Below are positions 1 through 11,429 of a stretch of DNA of 64,000 nucleotides, piece by piece (within the stretch, counting starts at the first letter, position 1; each line of letters begins with the position of its first letter). The position numbers and the translations under genes are program-made. A model generated the notes under the pieces. The model made no database searches and was not told the DNA's origin. It worked only from the letters and a program-made list of their open reading frames with translations. This stretch comes from Tridacna crocea. Taxonomy: Eukaryota > Mollusca > Bivalvia > Cardiida > Cardiidae. The stretch spans positions 36,666,501 through 36,730,500 of the forward strand of contig OX031057.1 in the NCBI GenBank assembly GCA_943736015.1, written 5' to 3'.

Positions 1-528
1 TGTGATCTTTTTTTCAATGGCAAAAGGGACGATTTCCTTGTCTTGTTCAACTCTAGATTTGTAGATCTTTGATCGCCTGAATTTAAAAGAAATCGTCTCT
101 GCTTACAAAAATAAACCACTCCATCCCTTCCTCAACTCTTAAGGCAGCCTCTTAAACAAAGTGGTGTGCAGTAGATAGTGAAAAATGTTTGTGATTTCCA
201 CTAGACAGAGATGAAGACATGATCATCATGCAACTTGTAGCTTGATCTTCAATCCATACCATCTGTCATTATCTTTTAAACTTTTTTTTCCAAAGTTGTT
301 ATTAAAAGATTATGCTATAGTATTTACAGATTTTGAAAAGACTGTTGTAAAGGCAGAATCTAATCTGGGCGATTTTTCTCTGTTGTACCCTGTTATTGCA
401 TCTAAGTGTATTACATATAACAAACCTAGCTGTTGCCTTGCCCAACCGACGAAAATTTGAAAATTTGGCAACTGCAAGATTTGTTCCAACCGAAATCCAT
501 TCAATCTGTTTACTTGTTTTTATTAAAG
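1..528. other. Left-edge intron or 5' flank, no gene recognised
   Basis: This is the stretch before the first exon I can define. An acceptor-like TTTACAG lies near 329 with an open frame after it, but no matching phase-1 donor follows, so I do not call an exon. The rest is AT-rich with no recognised repeat. The start of the gene lies to the left of the window. Confidence 0.5.
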
Positions 529-699
529 GTGTTTACATTGCTGATCTACATGTTGAAGACGCTGTTGTTCAAGCTTCTGAGATAGAGTCAGTGACAGAAA
601 GCTGTTGGAATGATAGACCTGATGATGTATTCAGTCTGAATGATATTAGATTTACCCCACTTCAGGGTGTTACAATTCAAGCGCCGACATCTTGTGATC
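529..699 (+). CDS. Surface-receptor gene exon: 57-aa Cys-containing extracellular module
   Basis: This is the first definable exon of the + strand gene. It follows a T-rich tract ending in AAAG (AG at 527-528) and ends before GTATGT at 700. Length is 171 nt, phase 1 at both ends, so it could be skipped or shuffled without breaking frame, as is usual for extracellular modules. It encodes a peptide beginning VYIADLHVEDAVV and ending near PTSCD, with only two Cys (in ESCW and TSCD). I do not recognise the domain; it may be the C-terminal part of a larger one begun in an upstream exon. Support is the open frame, both splice sites and the phase shared with every later ectodomain exon. Confidence 0.55.
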
Positions 700-871
700 G
701 TATGTACAGTGATTTCTGACCCCATGCTTTTTTCTTCATTTATTGACGGGTATTACCTTTCTTAATTCAGTGATAAGACATCTTGGAAGTTTGGTGAGGC
801 TACAACAGTCTGAGTATGTCCCTTTAAGGATACCTATTACATTTTTATATAGAACAAATATTCAGGTTTCT

Positions 872-1100
872 TTAACCCATTCCCACACAATCCCTACTTT
901 TGACGACCCTGAGACAGAAGCCTTTTGAAAACATTGTGGGAAAAGGAGAAAATGCTGGTAATCAGCATTTTCTCCTTTTCCCACAATGTTTTCTACTCTT
1001 CACAAAACAAAGTTTAAATTTTCAGTCACTTTTATTTTGTCGTTTGCAAATGCTTTCGATTTGGACAAGCCTAAAATACTGTCGTTTGGTAATGGGTTAA
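872..1100. mobile_element. Hairpin MITE, subfamily A (TTAA-flanked, piggyBac-like ends)
   Basis: A 229 bp element bounded by TTAA on both sides. The ends are inverted (TTAACCCATTCCCACA at left, TTTGGTAATGGGTTAA at right). The centre is a long hairpin: one arm reads ACATTGTGGGAAAAGGAG, the other is its complement, and the loop lies around TGGTAATCA. TTAA duplication plus CCC-starting ends is the piggyBac superfamily pattern. No coding capacity. Confidence 0.75.
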
Positions 1101-2868
1101 AGTATAAGAATCTACACTGACATCCCAGCTGGAATCGACATGGCAAATGTTAAAATTATATAGCTGTATGGCTTCTCATTGTTCCATAATGTTTTCTACC
1201 TATCAATGATAAATTCATCCGTTTAGTTGCATTTTTATAAGCAAATGCTTTCAATATGGAAATGTCTAAAATTTGGTCATCTGGACTTGATATTGGCATA
1301 CTGCGTCTCCATTACTAAAACAGTGTTGTTTTCTTTTTTTCTTCCAGCCCAACATTTTATTCCTCTGAAACTATGGGGAAAACATTCACTTTTGACATTT
1401 GATTTCTGCATTTTATTTTTTTCACGTTAACTGAAAATGTGGTTTAATGCATCGACAAAAACTATCCACCCATGTCAACACGTGCAGTCCCTGTCTGCTG
1501 ATCTTGATCGAATCCTTCCGCTATTTGTAAATTGTTCTCCATGATTCAGTCGATTGCAAGACAAATTTCATTTTATGAATTGAAAATTATGCGATCACTA
1601 GTTTAGTAAAAAGCATCTCGATGATGCAGTACTGTCGCTTTGCCAGAGTATCGTTCGCATGTATTTCAGACATGCAAGAGTAGTCCACACAATGAAGGTT
1701 ATTTAATACTATGAGGGATAATAACTTACATTTGCTGTTTGGATATCATTTTGCTGAAATGCGTATTTTGGATTCTTACAAGCCAGTGCTACTTTTTATC
1801 CCATTCTTAAGACAGAAGAACTGGGTTGTTCGACGGCCATCCCTCTATCTGTCCTTTTATCCGTCCATCCAGATGTCCTACCTTTTATAGTTAAACACTT
1901 GGGTTTTAGAAATATTTCACACATACGAAAAATTGCCATCCTATGTTACCGTCTGTGACCTGATGGGCCCGAACATAAATCCGAGGCACACGACCTCAAG
2001 GTCAATGTCAGAGTTGGATTTTATAAGCCAGGTACTCATTAACTTTGTCCTATCCATTCTCTTGATCGTCTTGCTAATCATAAGAATGTTTTCGACATGT
2101 GTCAAGCTGTATCAGGCGTTTTCCATAGCAGACATTTCAGAAACCAGGCCTTAAACTCAGGGTTGCAGCATGGATAAATGTTCTGCATGTCCTATGTCTA
2201 TTTAATGCCTGCTCCTTCATGAAAGCTGTTTCGAACATATGTCTGCCTTGATTACTAAGCATTCAGAATGGTGACTGTGGACACTATGGACCAAGGTCAA
2301 TGTCACTGCTTCCGTTGAAGGGCAACAGATTCCTGAACCGCTAATATTACTAAACTCTGTACAAACAAAACTACGTCCACTGAAAAGAATTGTAGAGCAG
2401 AGGGTTCAAATATCAGACTTCTTCACTGTCCATCAACTGAACGTCCTTCCAACCATTTTGTTCTTAAAACAACTGATGCTATCCTCTGGTCCTATGTGAA
2501 AACTGTTATTTTCATTATTTAATAATTACAGCACAAATAACAAGCGCTTTATTTGTGTGTCTTGTTCTGTAAGGAGACACATGGTTCTATGAAAATGATT
2601 ATTCTATTTTCAACTTGTTTTTCAGTATGCCTTTTTAAGCAAACTATCATAATATTTTCTTTCGTGCCACTTTGTCAGATACATTAAACACAAATCTTCT
2701 TAAAAAAATAATCTAGCTTAACGCGAAGCTATATACTCCAGATATGGTTCCATTAAATAAGAACTCCGTCGGCGGGTGATTTAATTTCAACGTCTCACAA
2801 TGTATTCAAATTATGTCCATTGTAGAGCTATATTTTCATGTTTATGAGGGTCATTGCATTCCTTGCAG
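1101..2868 (+). other. Intron; contains half of a decayed MITE
   Basis: Intron between the first module exon and the EGF exon. About 1178-1290 resembles the right half of the hairpin MITE (CATAATGTTTTCTACC, then an AAATGCTTTCAATATGGA-type segment). The remainder shows no coding signal or recognised repeat. Confidence 0.5.
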
Positions 2869-3099
2869 CTGTCGATGAATGTGCAGGCAATCCTTGTAAT
2901 AACAACACCTGTATCACTGGCGAGGGTACTTACAGATGCATATGTTCCGGGGGATGGTCTGGCGATAACTGTACAACGCCACCTGATTACTGCGTCAATC
3001 ATGGATGTGTCAACGAGGCAACCTGTGTGAATGGAAACAGTGGTTATACATGCTCTTGTGTGGCGGGTTACTCGGGTGATTTGTGTGATTTTGCGCCAG
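2869..3099 (+). CDS. Surface-receptor gene exon: two EGF-like domains
   Basis: A 231 nt exon, phase 1 at both ends, between CCTTGCAG and the donor GTCAGA at 3100. It encodes 77 residues with two complete six-Cys EGF repeats. The first starts VDECAGNPC, the D-E-C opening typical of calcium-binding EGF repeats, although its third-to-fourth Cys segment lacks the Asp/Asn hydroxylation residue. The second (CVNHGCVNEATC...CDF) has CVNGNSGYTC, which matches the Asn-hydroxylation consensus C-x-N-x4-Y-x-C. Such pairs serve protein-protein contact in extracellular proteins. No start codon is implied; the open frame upstream is intronic. Confidence 0.9.
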
Positions 3100-4319
3100 G
3101 TCAGAATTTTGAAAGAGTACTGTAATTAATTACAGGTCCTATCATTTCAGTCATTATACTGTATGTCTACATAAAACAAATTATTGGGTTAGGTTTCAAG
3201 AGTTCAGCACATCATTTTAGCTTCTACCTTAGCACTGCTAAAACCGGAAATACATGAGTATGTGAGAAACACCACTCAATGTCCAATTGAGAATGGTATT
3301 TCAAGATACACAAAAAGTAAAGTCAATTTATCTGATGAAAACCAAACTAGTTTTGTGTCTGTCTTTTACTGTATCACTTTTACGTCCTGTTCCTTATCGA
3401 TTTTCGAGTCTTTTATTACACGGTTCAGGCAACTACAGTAGGTATCAATTAATTATATAAAAAGTCACCGACCATAGTCATTTCATCAGTTTCCAAATTT
3501 CCGTTGATTGACATGTATTTTCAACGTGCAAGAAAATGAATTATGCTGCGTGTCTCTATGCAGTTACAAGGAATAATGTACTCGTTGAAAGCAGGATTAT
3601 TTAACTTATTTACACCGATGGATATACATATACGTATTGTACTGCCTAACGCCGAAGATAGAGCTGTCTGAATCCAAAGATACTGATATTAAGATTTTAG
3701 CGACGTGGTAATGACATTCTTCATAGTATAGAACATTTTTCTTTCGAAAATATGGATCGTTTCAAACAGCCATGTATTTATCCCATTACACTGCAATGGG
3801 TCTTCGAACATATACTTCAGTGGTGGATTTAGTTGTCTTCACTAAACATAATCAAATCAACTACATTCGGTCTTACAACCGTCTTGATCTTAGGAAAAAA
3901 TTGTCCTTGGTCAAGGAGAAAAATTACCTAAGGCAAAACTATCACACATGTCTGACTGCTTGCACTTCGCGGGCTGATTTTGATTGATACTTTTTTTTGC
4001 AGATAAACAGAATCCAATTTTCAACTACTTTTGTAGCAAGTACACAACAACAATCTAATGTTTATATGAAGCTCTTCTTATAGGATTTGCGAAAAGTAAA
4101 AGTTCATGACAGTATGCACAGTCTGAACAGGCTGAGCCGAGTCGCAACCTTGTGCTATTTGTCAACTTTCTGCAGGCCTAGGGACCAGTCTATGTCATGA
4201 TTCAGTCGTTGGTGAGATAAACTGGATTTCGCGGATCAATAATAATGTGACGATTATAGAGATGGGTTGAATTTCCTTCAAAAGTTCAAAAGTTTTACAT
4301 TTTCATTGCATTGATTCAG
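3100..4319 (+). other. Intron, nothing recognised
   Basis: A 1.2 kb AT-rich intron between the EGF and TSP1 exons. A short open frame at 3772-3987 has no family features and no splice context. Around 4100-4150 there is a CAGTCTGAACAGGCTGAG stretch, a relic of the GATTAGTCTG hairpin family. Confidence 0.5.
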
Positions 4320-4490
4320 TTAATGGTGGCTGGTCAGAGTGGTCAGATTGGACAGCTTGTACAGCCACGTGTGATGGAGGAACACAAGTACGTACAAGAT
4401 CATGTGACAGCCCTGAACCAAGTCCTTATGGCAACAACTGTACTGGAGATGCTGTAGAAACCCAAGCGTGTGGTCAAGGAACTTGTCCTG
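4320..4490 (+). CDS. Surface-receptor gene exon: thrombospondin type-1 repeat
   Basis: A 171 nt phase 1-1 exon with acceptor TTGATTCAG and donor GTATAT at 4491. The 57 residues form one complete TSP1 repeat: the WSEWSDW tryptophan ladder, then CTATCDGGTQVRTRSC with alternating Arg that stacks on the Trp residues, then the remaining Cys in NNC, QAC and GTC. The WxxW sequence is a C-mannosylation site in this family. TSP1 repeats bind glycosaminoglycans and extracellular partners. The exon has no frame of its own in simple ORF lists because TAA falls just inside another frame at the acceptor; the frame is fixed by phase 1. Confidence 0.93.
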
Positions 4491-4589
4491 GTATATACAT
4501 GTATAATTGAGTACTGTTCTCTTATATGTATTTGACGAATAAAAAACATAAACTGACATTTACCAGGGTTTTTATCCCATTAGCCTGAC

Positions 4590-4885
4590 TTAAACACCAG
4601 ACAGAATATGTCAGTGATGAGACAAGACACACTGAGCAGTCTGATCGTAATCTTTGCTCTTTGTAAAAGGCCATATTTTCTCTTATGGCGCTGAAAGGGG
4701 TTAAAGGACTTGCTGTTTCTTGCAGTAATGTGTTAACCATGTAAAACATAGGAATTACAGAGTGTCCTTCACAATTACAATGCACGACCTTTAAAACGCC
4801 TGTACTATTCATGTTGATTTTGCGTCCATTGTACATTAAGATCAGACTGTAAAAAGCAGTCTGATCTAAGATCTTCACTGTTCAC
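4590..4885. repeat. Hairpin repeat, GATCAGACTG family
   Basis: At 4839-4867 AGATCAGACTG is followed after a short loop by CAGTCTGATCT, a perfect stem; a related GCAGTCTGATCG lies near 4637. The same motif recurs near 37260, 38760, 48583 and 53680, so it is a dispersed short family rather than a local feature. Confidence 0.5.
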
Positions 4886-5093
4886 CAAGCCTAAAAATTC
4901 CCGTTGATTGTGACCAATAAGATTATTCTCGGTAGGCTAGAAATACGATCATTTAAGCCGCATCTAGTTTGCCGTCCTGAAATGCTTCCCTTTGTAGACG
5001 TATCTAAAAATTTCTTATTGAGTCTAGATTTGGTTCTAGAATTGCATATCTTTTTTTCCATGACAATAACAAACTCATGTATCGTTTCATAAG

Positions 5094-5288
5094 TCTGTGG
5101 TGCCTTGACGAGAGGATTCAAAATGACAACAAACTGTGCTTTTGACAACATTTCCAGTCTAGAAACGTGTAATGTCTCGTGTCGGACTGGCTATGTGCTT
5201 CCTCCCAGTTTATCAACATTTACGTTCACTTGCGGACTCAGCACCAATTACACGTGGAAACCTATGCCTAATGCACCAAATTGTGTTG
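5094..5288 (+). CDS. Surface-receptor gene exon: sushi/CCP-like module
   Basis: A 195 nt phase 1-1 exon, acceptor TTTCATAAG, donor GTAAGT at 5289. It encodes 65 residues beginning CGALTRGFKM and ending APNCVG. The pattern fits a complement-control (sushi) fold: an initial Cys, a CxxxC followed by RTGYVLPP (the family's GY-x-L strand), FTC, a Trp in NYTW and the final PNC. It has one or two more Cys than the four of a standard CCP, so it may be a variant with an extra disulfide. The acceptor tract is weak, but the phase and the complete Cys pattern support the start. Confidence 0.75.
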
Positions 5289-5705
5289 GTAAGTAAACAT
5301 ATATTCATTTTTTAACAAACAAAACCGTTTGAGAGAGATATGTATATATATAAGTTAAGGGTGCTTTAATACTTATTATACTCTGCCGAGTGTATGTTGC
5401 GCACGGGCGCGTCTCGTTGTAGTATAATAAGAGAGCGCGGCTCTATTTCGGTCATTCGACGGATAGACTACATATCATTTAAGACTGCGTATAACCCGCC
5501 CATCCTCTCGGTTTTTTTTTAGGAAATTATTTCAATATTGCATACAGTTCCGTATTGCTTTTTATGTATTTCGAATATTACATTCATGATAAGCTAATCA
5601 TAGTAATTCGTATGTTAAGAGATTGATATGTATTGAACACTACCATTCGATTACAAGGTGTAGTCTAGGCCGCTACTCCTATTTCCGACTTCTGTTGTTT
5701 ACTTA
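5289..5705 (+). other. Intron start, nothing recognised
   Basis: AT-rich sequence with a GC-richer patch near 5400-5450 (GCACGGGCGCGTCTCG). No exon, RNA gene or known repeat is visible. Confidence 0.45.
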
Positions 5706-5875
5706 CGAAATAATCTTCTTTCTATCGTGGTATATCGTTCAATAAACCACAGTTGTGAGTTATGAGGTGCAATAAATAATCCACGAGGGCGATAGCCCGA
5801 GTGGGTTATTCATTGCGCCTCATAAATCACGTGGTTTATTGAACGATAAACCACGACAGAAAGAAGATTATTTCG
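5706..5875. repeat. Near-perfect 170 bp palindrome (foldback MITE-like)
   Basis: The left arm starts CGAAATAATCTTCTTTCT and the right arm ends with its complement. The stem continues through ATCGTTCAATAAACCAC and TGAGTTATGAGG-type blocks to a tip around GGGCGATAGCCC. There is no coding capacity. Similar foldbacks with GC-rich tips occur at 44228, 51228 and 56208. Confidence 0.8.
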
Positions 5876-7130
5876 ATTCTAACATGGCCAAATCTCAGTG
5901 AAAGGAAAACAAGTTCAAACTTCGAGTAAAAACGCAGATGAAGATAATGTTCCATTGAATAACTCACTCATTGAATGACGTCACTCGATATAGGATGACG
6001 TCACCCTACATGGATTGTTGCAGATTTTACCACGTTTTCCTTGCACTGTGTTTATAGAGCCAAAGTCGCGTGTCATGTTAGAATATTCCATAATAAATCC
6101 ATGCGATAGAACATATATGTTTTATATTTGTCTGAGTGGCACGAACGAAAGTATAAGTTCAATTTTATTGCAGTTGCAGACGACAAATAAGCTTTAAATC
6201 TCTGTCTTTACCTATCAAAAACATATAGAGCAAAGGATTAATTATTGGCTAACAGCAGAAGAAAATTATTGTTATTGGCATTTTCTCCGTTTTCAAAAAG
6301 TTTTATTTTTCCACGAGATCATTGACATTGAACTGTCCTCTTATATTTCGCACCTGAGATTCTACATTAAAGACATGGGGTTCGGCCTTCTTTAGAGACA
6401 TATCTCTAGCCTTGGACTGAAACTGACAGTTAAGAGGAAAACTTGCGGTGTTTCAATTTTTTTTTACTCCACATTACGATATACTGGACATTTTAGTAAA
6501 GTCATTCAGTTCCTTTTAGACTTCTCGCTGGTCATCCATCTAAAAACAATTTATTTTTGTTTTACATCAATAAAGATATTTGGCAAGAAAAAGAAAGATG
6601 ATGATGATATCAACGGTTTAATCTTGCACGGGTTCTCTATCTACCCCTGAATTGTACTTCTTTACATGTAACGTATAATAGCTTTATTTTATGATTAATA
6701 TATAAAGATGGTAATAAAATATATATTTCAACTAAACCCCTATATTTATACGATCATATACAACTGCCGCTACCTTTCTCGGTGTATCGACCTACTTATT
6801 TGCATAGATGAAAATGACTGACTTTAAAAGCAGAGATCGTTTAACACAGTCTTACAGCCTTGGTCTTAAAAGTTCAAAGGTTGCGTCAAAAAGCATGTAA
6901 AATTGAGGAAAAAAAGTGTCATCCATGTGTGAACATGTCAATACACCCGTATTAATTTATAGGCATATTGAGGTAAACATGAAGAAGGCTGTACATAACT
7001 GATTAACTACGCAATAATTAGGGACATATTAAGGTCTAAAGTATATTCATGCGTCTACCTACACCTTTAATGCTGTCATAACACATTTTAAACTCTAAAA
7101 GTGGCCCCTTTATACCCTAGTGGGTGTGGC
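5876..7130 (+). other. Intron, nothing recognised
   Basis: A 1.25 kb AT-rich stretch. Two TGACGTCA-like sites (ATGACGTCAC near 5977 and 5996) lie just after the palindrome. No open frame with family features. Confidence 0.45.
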
Positions 7131-7360
7131 TTAACCCTTTCCAAAACGATAAACATTTGGACTAGACCAAATTGAAAGCATCTGCAGACGACAATTCATC
7201 TCTTGCTGAAAAGATGATTTCTGTCTATGATAAGGTAGAAAACATTGTTGGAAAAGGAGAAAAATGCTGGTAACCAGCATTTTCTCCTTTTCCCACAATG
7301 TTTTCAAAAGGCTACTATTTCAGACCCGTAAAAAGCAGGAATTGTTTGGTAAAGGGTTGA
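7131..7360. mobile_element. Hairpin MITE of the TTAA family
   Basis: Starts TTAACCCTTTCCAAAACG and ends TTGTTTGGTAAAGGGTTGA, so the right TTAA has mutated. The central hairpin has GGAAAAGGAGAAAAATGC against GCATTTTCTCCTTTTCCC. It lacks the CACACAATCCC segment of subfamily A, so it belongs to a CCAAA-ended variant shared with 43827 and 55793. Confidence 0.7.
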
Positions 7361-7908
7361 ATTATAAAAGGAACCAATCATCTGTCCCTATTTGGGGTAT
7401 ATTACTTGACACAAGGCATTATTCCTAAGGTGTGAAATATTGACTTGTATGGAATCAAGACACTATCTCATCATCAAAGAATCGCATAAAGATTCATAAA
7501 TGAGACCTAATACTTTGTTCCTAACTTCCATAGAGTTTTGGAAAGCTGGCAAAAGCAAGCTGATGAGTATCCTTGACATTTTTTCCCCTTTAGTCATCTC
7601 TTTCATATTGGTGAATTTAACCAATAATAGAAAAAAAAATACAAAAAAAAAAAACACTTTAGATAATCCACTAAATAACATAACCGTCCTCTTAAAATTG
7701 ATCTGACAATTATTGAAATTTGCAAACGATCACTATAAAAATTCAGTTGACCAGTATTTACCAATATTGACCTCTTGGGGAGTTTTTACCCGGACGGATT
7801 TAAACAGTTAAAACCGCCGGTTAAAACCGCCCCTGGTGTCGACCACCCAACCTTGCTCTTTCGTAGATATATACATGTATATGGAGATAATAACAATAAT
7901 AACTTAAG
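7361..7908 (+). other. Intron, nothing recognised
   Basis: Contains an A-rich tract near 7629-7656; the short open frames here are low-complexity. Confidence 0.4.
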
Positions 7909-8277
7909 GTAGTGGACCCGTTATACCTCTAGTGCTGCATGCCAGAAAGTTTTATTGATAGTTGATGAATACGGATTTATACAGGTGTAGAACATCTGCA
8001 CTATTTAACTGACCAGGGACTTATCTATGCCGATTTTGAAGTTATTTTGTAGATACTTTTGTTAGTTTTCAGAAAAGGAAGGTAATTAATTTCTCTCTTC
8101 GTAATGAAAATATTGTGGTTTCAAATTTATAAATGATAATTTTAAGAAGGAAAAAAAAAGAGAAAAGTGGCTCGGTTAGACTAGTATAGTAATACTCTTT
8201 TTTTTTACTCATAGCAAATTTTGTAGGATAATAATTATTATTGTGGAAATAGCTGTTTTCTATTACGGGTCCACTAC
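7909..8277. mobile_element. MITE-like element with GTAGTGGACCCG inverted ends
   Basis: The left end reads GTAGTGGACCCGTTATA; the right end is TATTACGGGTCCACTAC, an inverted match with about one mismatch. The 369 bp interior is AT-rich and non-coding. No target duplication is obvious, so the superfamily is not assigned. Confidence 0.55.
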
Positions 8278-8981
8278 GTGAAATTCCACCTTATCCTATG
8301 CTAATTTATTTGAAAACATGACAGAATGTGTAGTGTTACATTGTAAAATGTCTGAAATATTGAATATCGAAGATATAATCATGTATTTTGCCTACGTCTC
8401 ACCAGAAGGTTCTAGCATCTTTAACACAATGAAGTAGAAGGATTGAATTATAAATTCAAAACGACTTTGAAACTTTAAGGCTCCAATATCCTGATTGTCA
8501 TTTATAATTAGCAAGAGATCTAAATGCCAGGACTAAGGACCTTCTGAATTGTTTACTCGATGATAATCTGTCACTTAGCTTTGGTGACACTGAATATGAT
8601 AGCGGTTCATTTTGCACTCCGAGAATAATCGTTAATAACTTTGGAAAATCTTCGATAATGATTTGGGTTTTTTTTACATCCACATTTTAAACCCATATGC
8701 CCAACTCCAGATACCCAAGAAAATGGAGACCGTTTTTTCTCTCTTTTTCTAATTTGTCCCATTCGTTGCCTCTGGTTATCGACAGTGTGAGACCTGCGAC
8801 TAGGCTATTCGCCTGCACAACACATGATGTAAGCGTCTGTTGATATGATTAAAATAATCCGACTGTTTACGATTTAAATTTCGGAGGTCGTCAGCGCATG
8901 TCATACTGTTTGAAAAATGCTACCTAGCAGAAGATAATTAAGTTTCAAATGATTAAATTGCGGTGACCCATGCAATTTTTG
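8278..8981 (+). other. Intron, nothing recognised
   Basis: AT-rich with no conserved coding frame or repeat that I recognise. Confidence 0.4.
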
Positions 8982-11100
8982 TTAGCTCACCTGAGCACGA
9001 AGTGCTCATGGTGAGCTATTGTGATCGTGCTGTGTCCGTCGTCCGTCGTGCGTCGTGCGTCGTCCGTCGTCAACTTTTTACCTTGTGTACGCTCTAGAGG
9101 CCAGTTTTGGTCGGATACTCATGAAAGTTGGTCAGGATGTTTGTTGGTCATGTGGGGTCAAAAACTAGGTCACTAGGTCAAATCTTAGAAAAACATTGTG
9201 TACGCTCTAGAGGCCACATTTTGAGTCGGATACTCATGAAAGTTAGTCAGGATGTTTGTCTCGATGATATCTCGGTCGAGTTCGAAAATGGGTAATGTGG
9301 GGTCAAAAACTAGGTCACTAGGTCAAATCTTAGAATTCATTGTGTACGCTCTAGAGGCCACATTTTGAGTCGGATACTCATGAAAGTTGGTCAGGATGTT
9401 TGTTGGTCATGTGGGGTCAAAAACTAGGTCACTAGGTCAAATCTTAGAAAAACATTGTGTACGCTCTAGAGGCCACATTTTGAGTCGGATACTCATGAAA
9501 GTTAGTCAGGATGTTTGTCTCGATGATATCTCGGACGAGTTCGAAAATGGGTAATGTGGGGTCAAAAACTAGGTCACTAGGTCAAATCTTAGAATTCATT
9601 GTGTACGCTCTAGAGGCCACATTTTGAGTCGGATACTCATGAAAGTTGGTCAGGATGTTTGTCTCGATGATATCTCGGACGACTTCGAAAATGGGTCTCG
9701 TGGGGTCAAAAACTAGGTGACCAGGTCAAATCTTAGAAAAACCTTGTGTACGCTCTAGAGGCCACATTTTGAGTCGGATACTCATGAAAGTTGGTCAGGA
9801 TCTTTGTCTGGATGATATCTCGGACGAGTTCGAAAATGGGTTACGTGGGGTCAAAAACTAGGTGACCAGGTCAAATCTTGGAAAAACCTTGTGTACGCTC
9901 TAGAGGCCACATTTTCAGTCGGATACTCATGAAAGTTAGTCAGGATGTTTGTCTCGATGATATCTCGGACGAGTTTGAAAATCGGTCATGTGGGGTCAAA
10001 AACTAGGTGACCAGGTCAAATCTTAGAAAAACCTTGTGTACGCTCTAGAGGCCACATTTTGAGTCGGATACTCATGAAAATTGGTCAGGATGTTTGTCTG
10101 GATAATATCTCCGACGAGTATGAAAATGGATCACGTGGGGTCAAAAACTAGGTCACCAGGTCAAATCTTAGGAAAATCTTGTGTACGCTCTAGAGGCCAC
10201 ATTTTGAGTCGGATACTCATGAAAGTTGGTCAGGATGTTTGTCTGGATGATATCTCGGACGACTTTGAAAATGGGTCATGTGGGGTCAAAAACTAGGTCA
10301 CTAGGTCAAATGTTAGAAAAACCTTTTGTAGGCTCTAGAGGCCACATTTTGGGTCCGAAACTCTTGTAAGTTGGTCAGAAGGTTTGTCTTGATAATATCT
10401 CAGACAGGTTTGAAAATGGGTCATCGGGGGTTAAAAACTAGGTCACCAGGTCAAATCTTAGAAAAACCTTGTATATGCTCTGGATGCCACATTTTCAGTC
10501 CAACACTCTTGAAAATTAGTCAGAATGTTTAGCTTTATAATATCTTGGATGATTTTGAAAATGGGTCATGTTGGGTCAAAAACTGGGTCAATAGGTCAAA
10601 TGTTATAAACACCTTTTGTATGCTCCGGAGGACACATTTTCAGTCTGATACTCCTAAAACTTGTTCATAATATTTGTCCTGGTGATACCTTGAATGAGTT
10701 TGAAAATGGGTCATGTGGAGTCAAAAACTAGGTCAATGGGTCAAATATTAGAAAAACCTTGTGTACACTCTAGAGGCTACATTTTCTGCCTGATACTCTT
10801 CAGACTTGGTCAGAATGTTTGTTTTGGTGATGTCTCAAAAGAGTTTGATAATGGGTAATTGTCGGGTCCAAAACTAGGTCACTTGATGAAATCTCAGAAA
10901 AACCTTTTGTACACTGTAGAGGCCACATTTTGAGTCCAATGCTCATGAAACTTGGCCAGAATGTTTGTCTTATTGATATCTCAAAAGTGTTTGATGATGG
11001 GTAATGTCTGATAAAAAACTACGTCACTGGGAAACTAGATGGTGCATGTTTGGTCAATAAACTCAAGTGAGCGATTTCAGGGCCATCATGGCCCTCTTGT
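8982..11100. mobile_element. Non-autonomous element with a 14-unit ~145 bp minisatellite
   Basis: The 5' end is TTAGCTCACCTGAGCACGAA with a nested hairpin (GCTCACC...GGTGAGC around GAGCACGAAGTGCTC). The 3' end is GTGAGCGATTTCAGGGCC, ending in the palindrome GGGCCATCATGGCCC. Between them lie about 14 head-to-tail units marked by ACGCTCTAGAGGCCAC. Most units are 144-147 bp; near the 5' side 114 bp and 145 bp units alternate as two nearly identical 259 bp blocks, a recent higher-order duplication. Units decay toward the 3' end. Short hairpin ends with a central minisatellite resemble the pearl/Helentron-type elements of bivalves; that class is an inference. Reading frames through the array are repeat artefacts. 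Confidence 0.75.
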
Positions 11101-11121
11101 TACATTTTACTCCACCGAAGG

Positions 11122-11122
<1 letters not shown>

Positions 11123-11175
<53 letters not shown>
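11123..11175. repeat. (CT)n microsatellite
   Basis: About 53 bp of nearly pure CT dinucleotide directly after the minisatellite element. It produces spurious Ser-Leu frames. Confidence 0.95.
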
Positions 11176-11177
<2 letters not shown>

Positions 11178-11429
11178 GGTGTACACAATCATGCAATTTC
11201 TGCAAGCTATATTGTTTTAGTGTGGGTTTCGATGCCCGATCAAATTTTGTTTTCGCCTGATTTGAGATTTTGATGCATGATTTCGGCAGTCTTCCACTCT
11301 AGATGCAACTTTGCTACTTTTTTCTGCGTATTGAGCCAAAAAAGACATCAAATATTCACCTTCAATACTCATTACGCCATCTCTCTTTTAAATATATTTT
11401 TTTCTTGTTCCTTTTGGGTATTAGTAAAG

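Noticed and set aside
242..460. Possible upstream exon after TTTACAG at 329
   Set aside because: No donor in the required phase follows and the peptide shows no domain.
872..1100. Hairpin as a microRNA precursor
   Set aside because: The same hairpin occurs in more than ten TTAA-flanked copies, so it is MITE structure; small-RNA data would be needed to revisit this.
10081..10296. 71-codon frame in the minisatellite
   Set aside because: The unit length is close to a multiple of three, so frames stay open across units; there is no protein family or splice support.
8982..11100. Direct repeats resembling a CRISPR array
   Set aside because: Repeats are about 145 bp, head-to-tail without unique spacers, in an animal intron; there are no cas genes.
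11039..11273. Two overlapping frames rich in Ser-Leu
   Set aside because: They are translations of the (CT)n microsatellite and the end of the minisatellite element.
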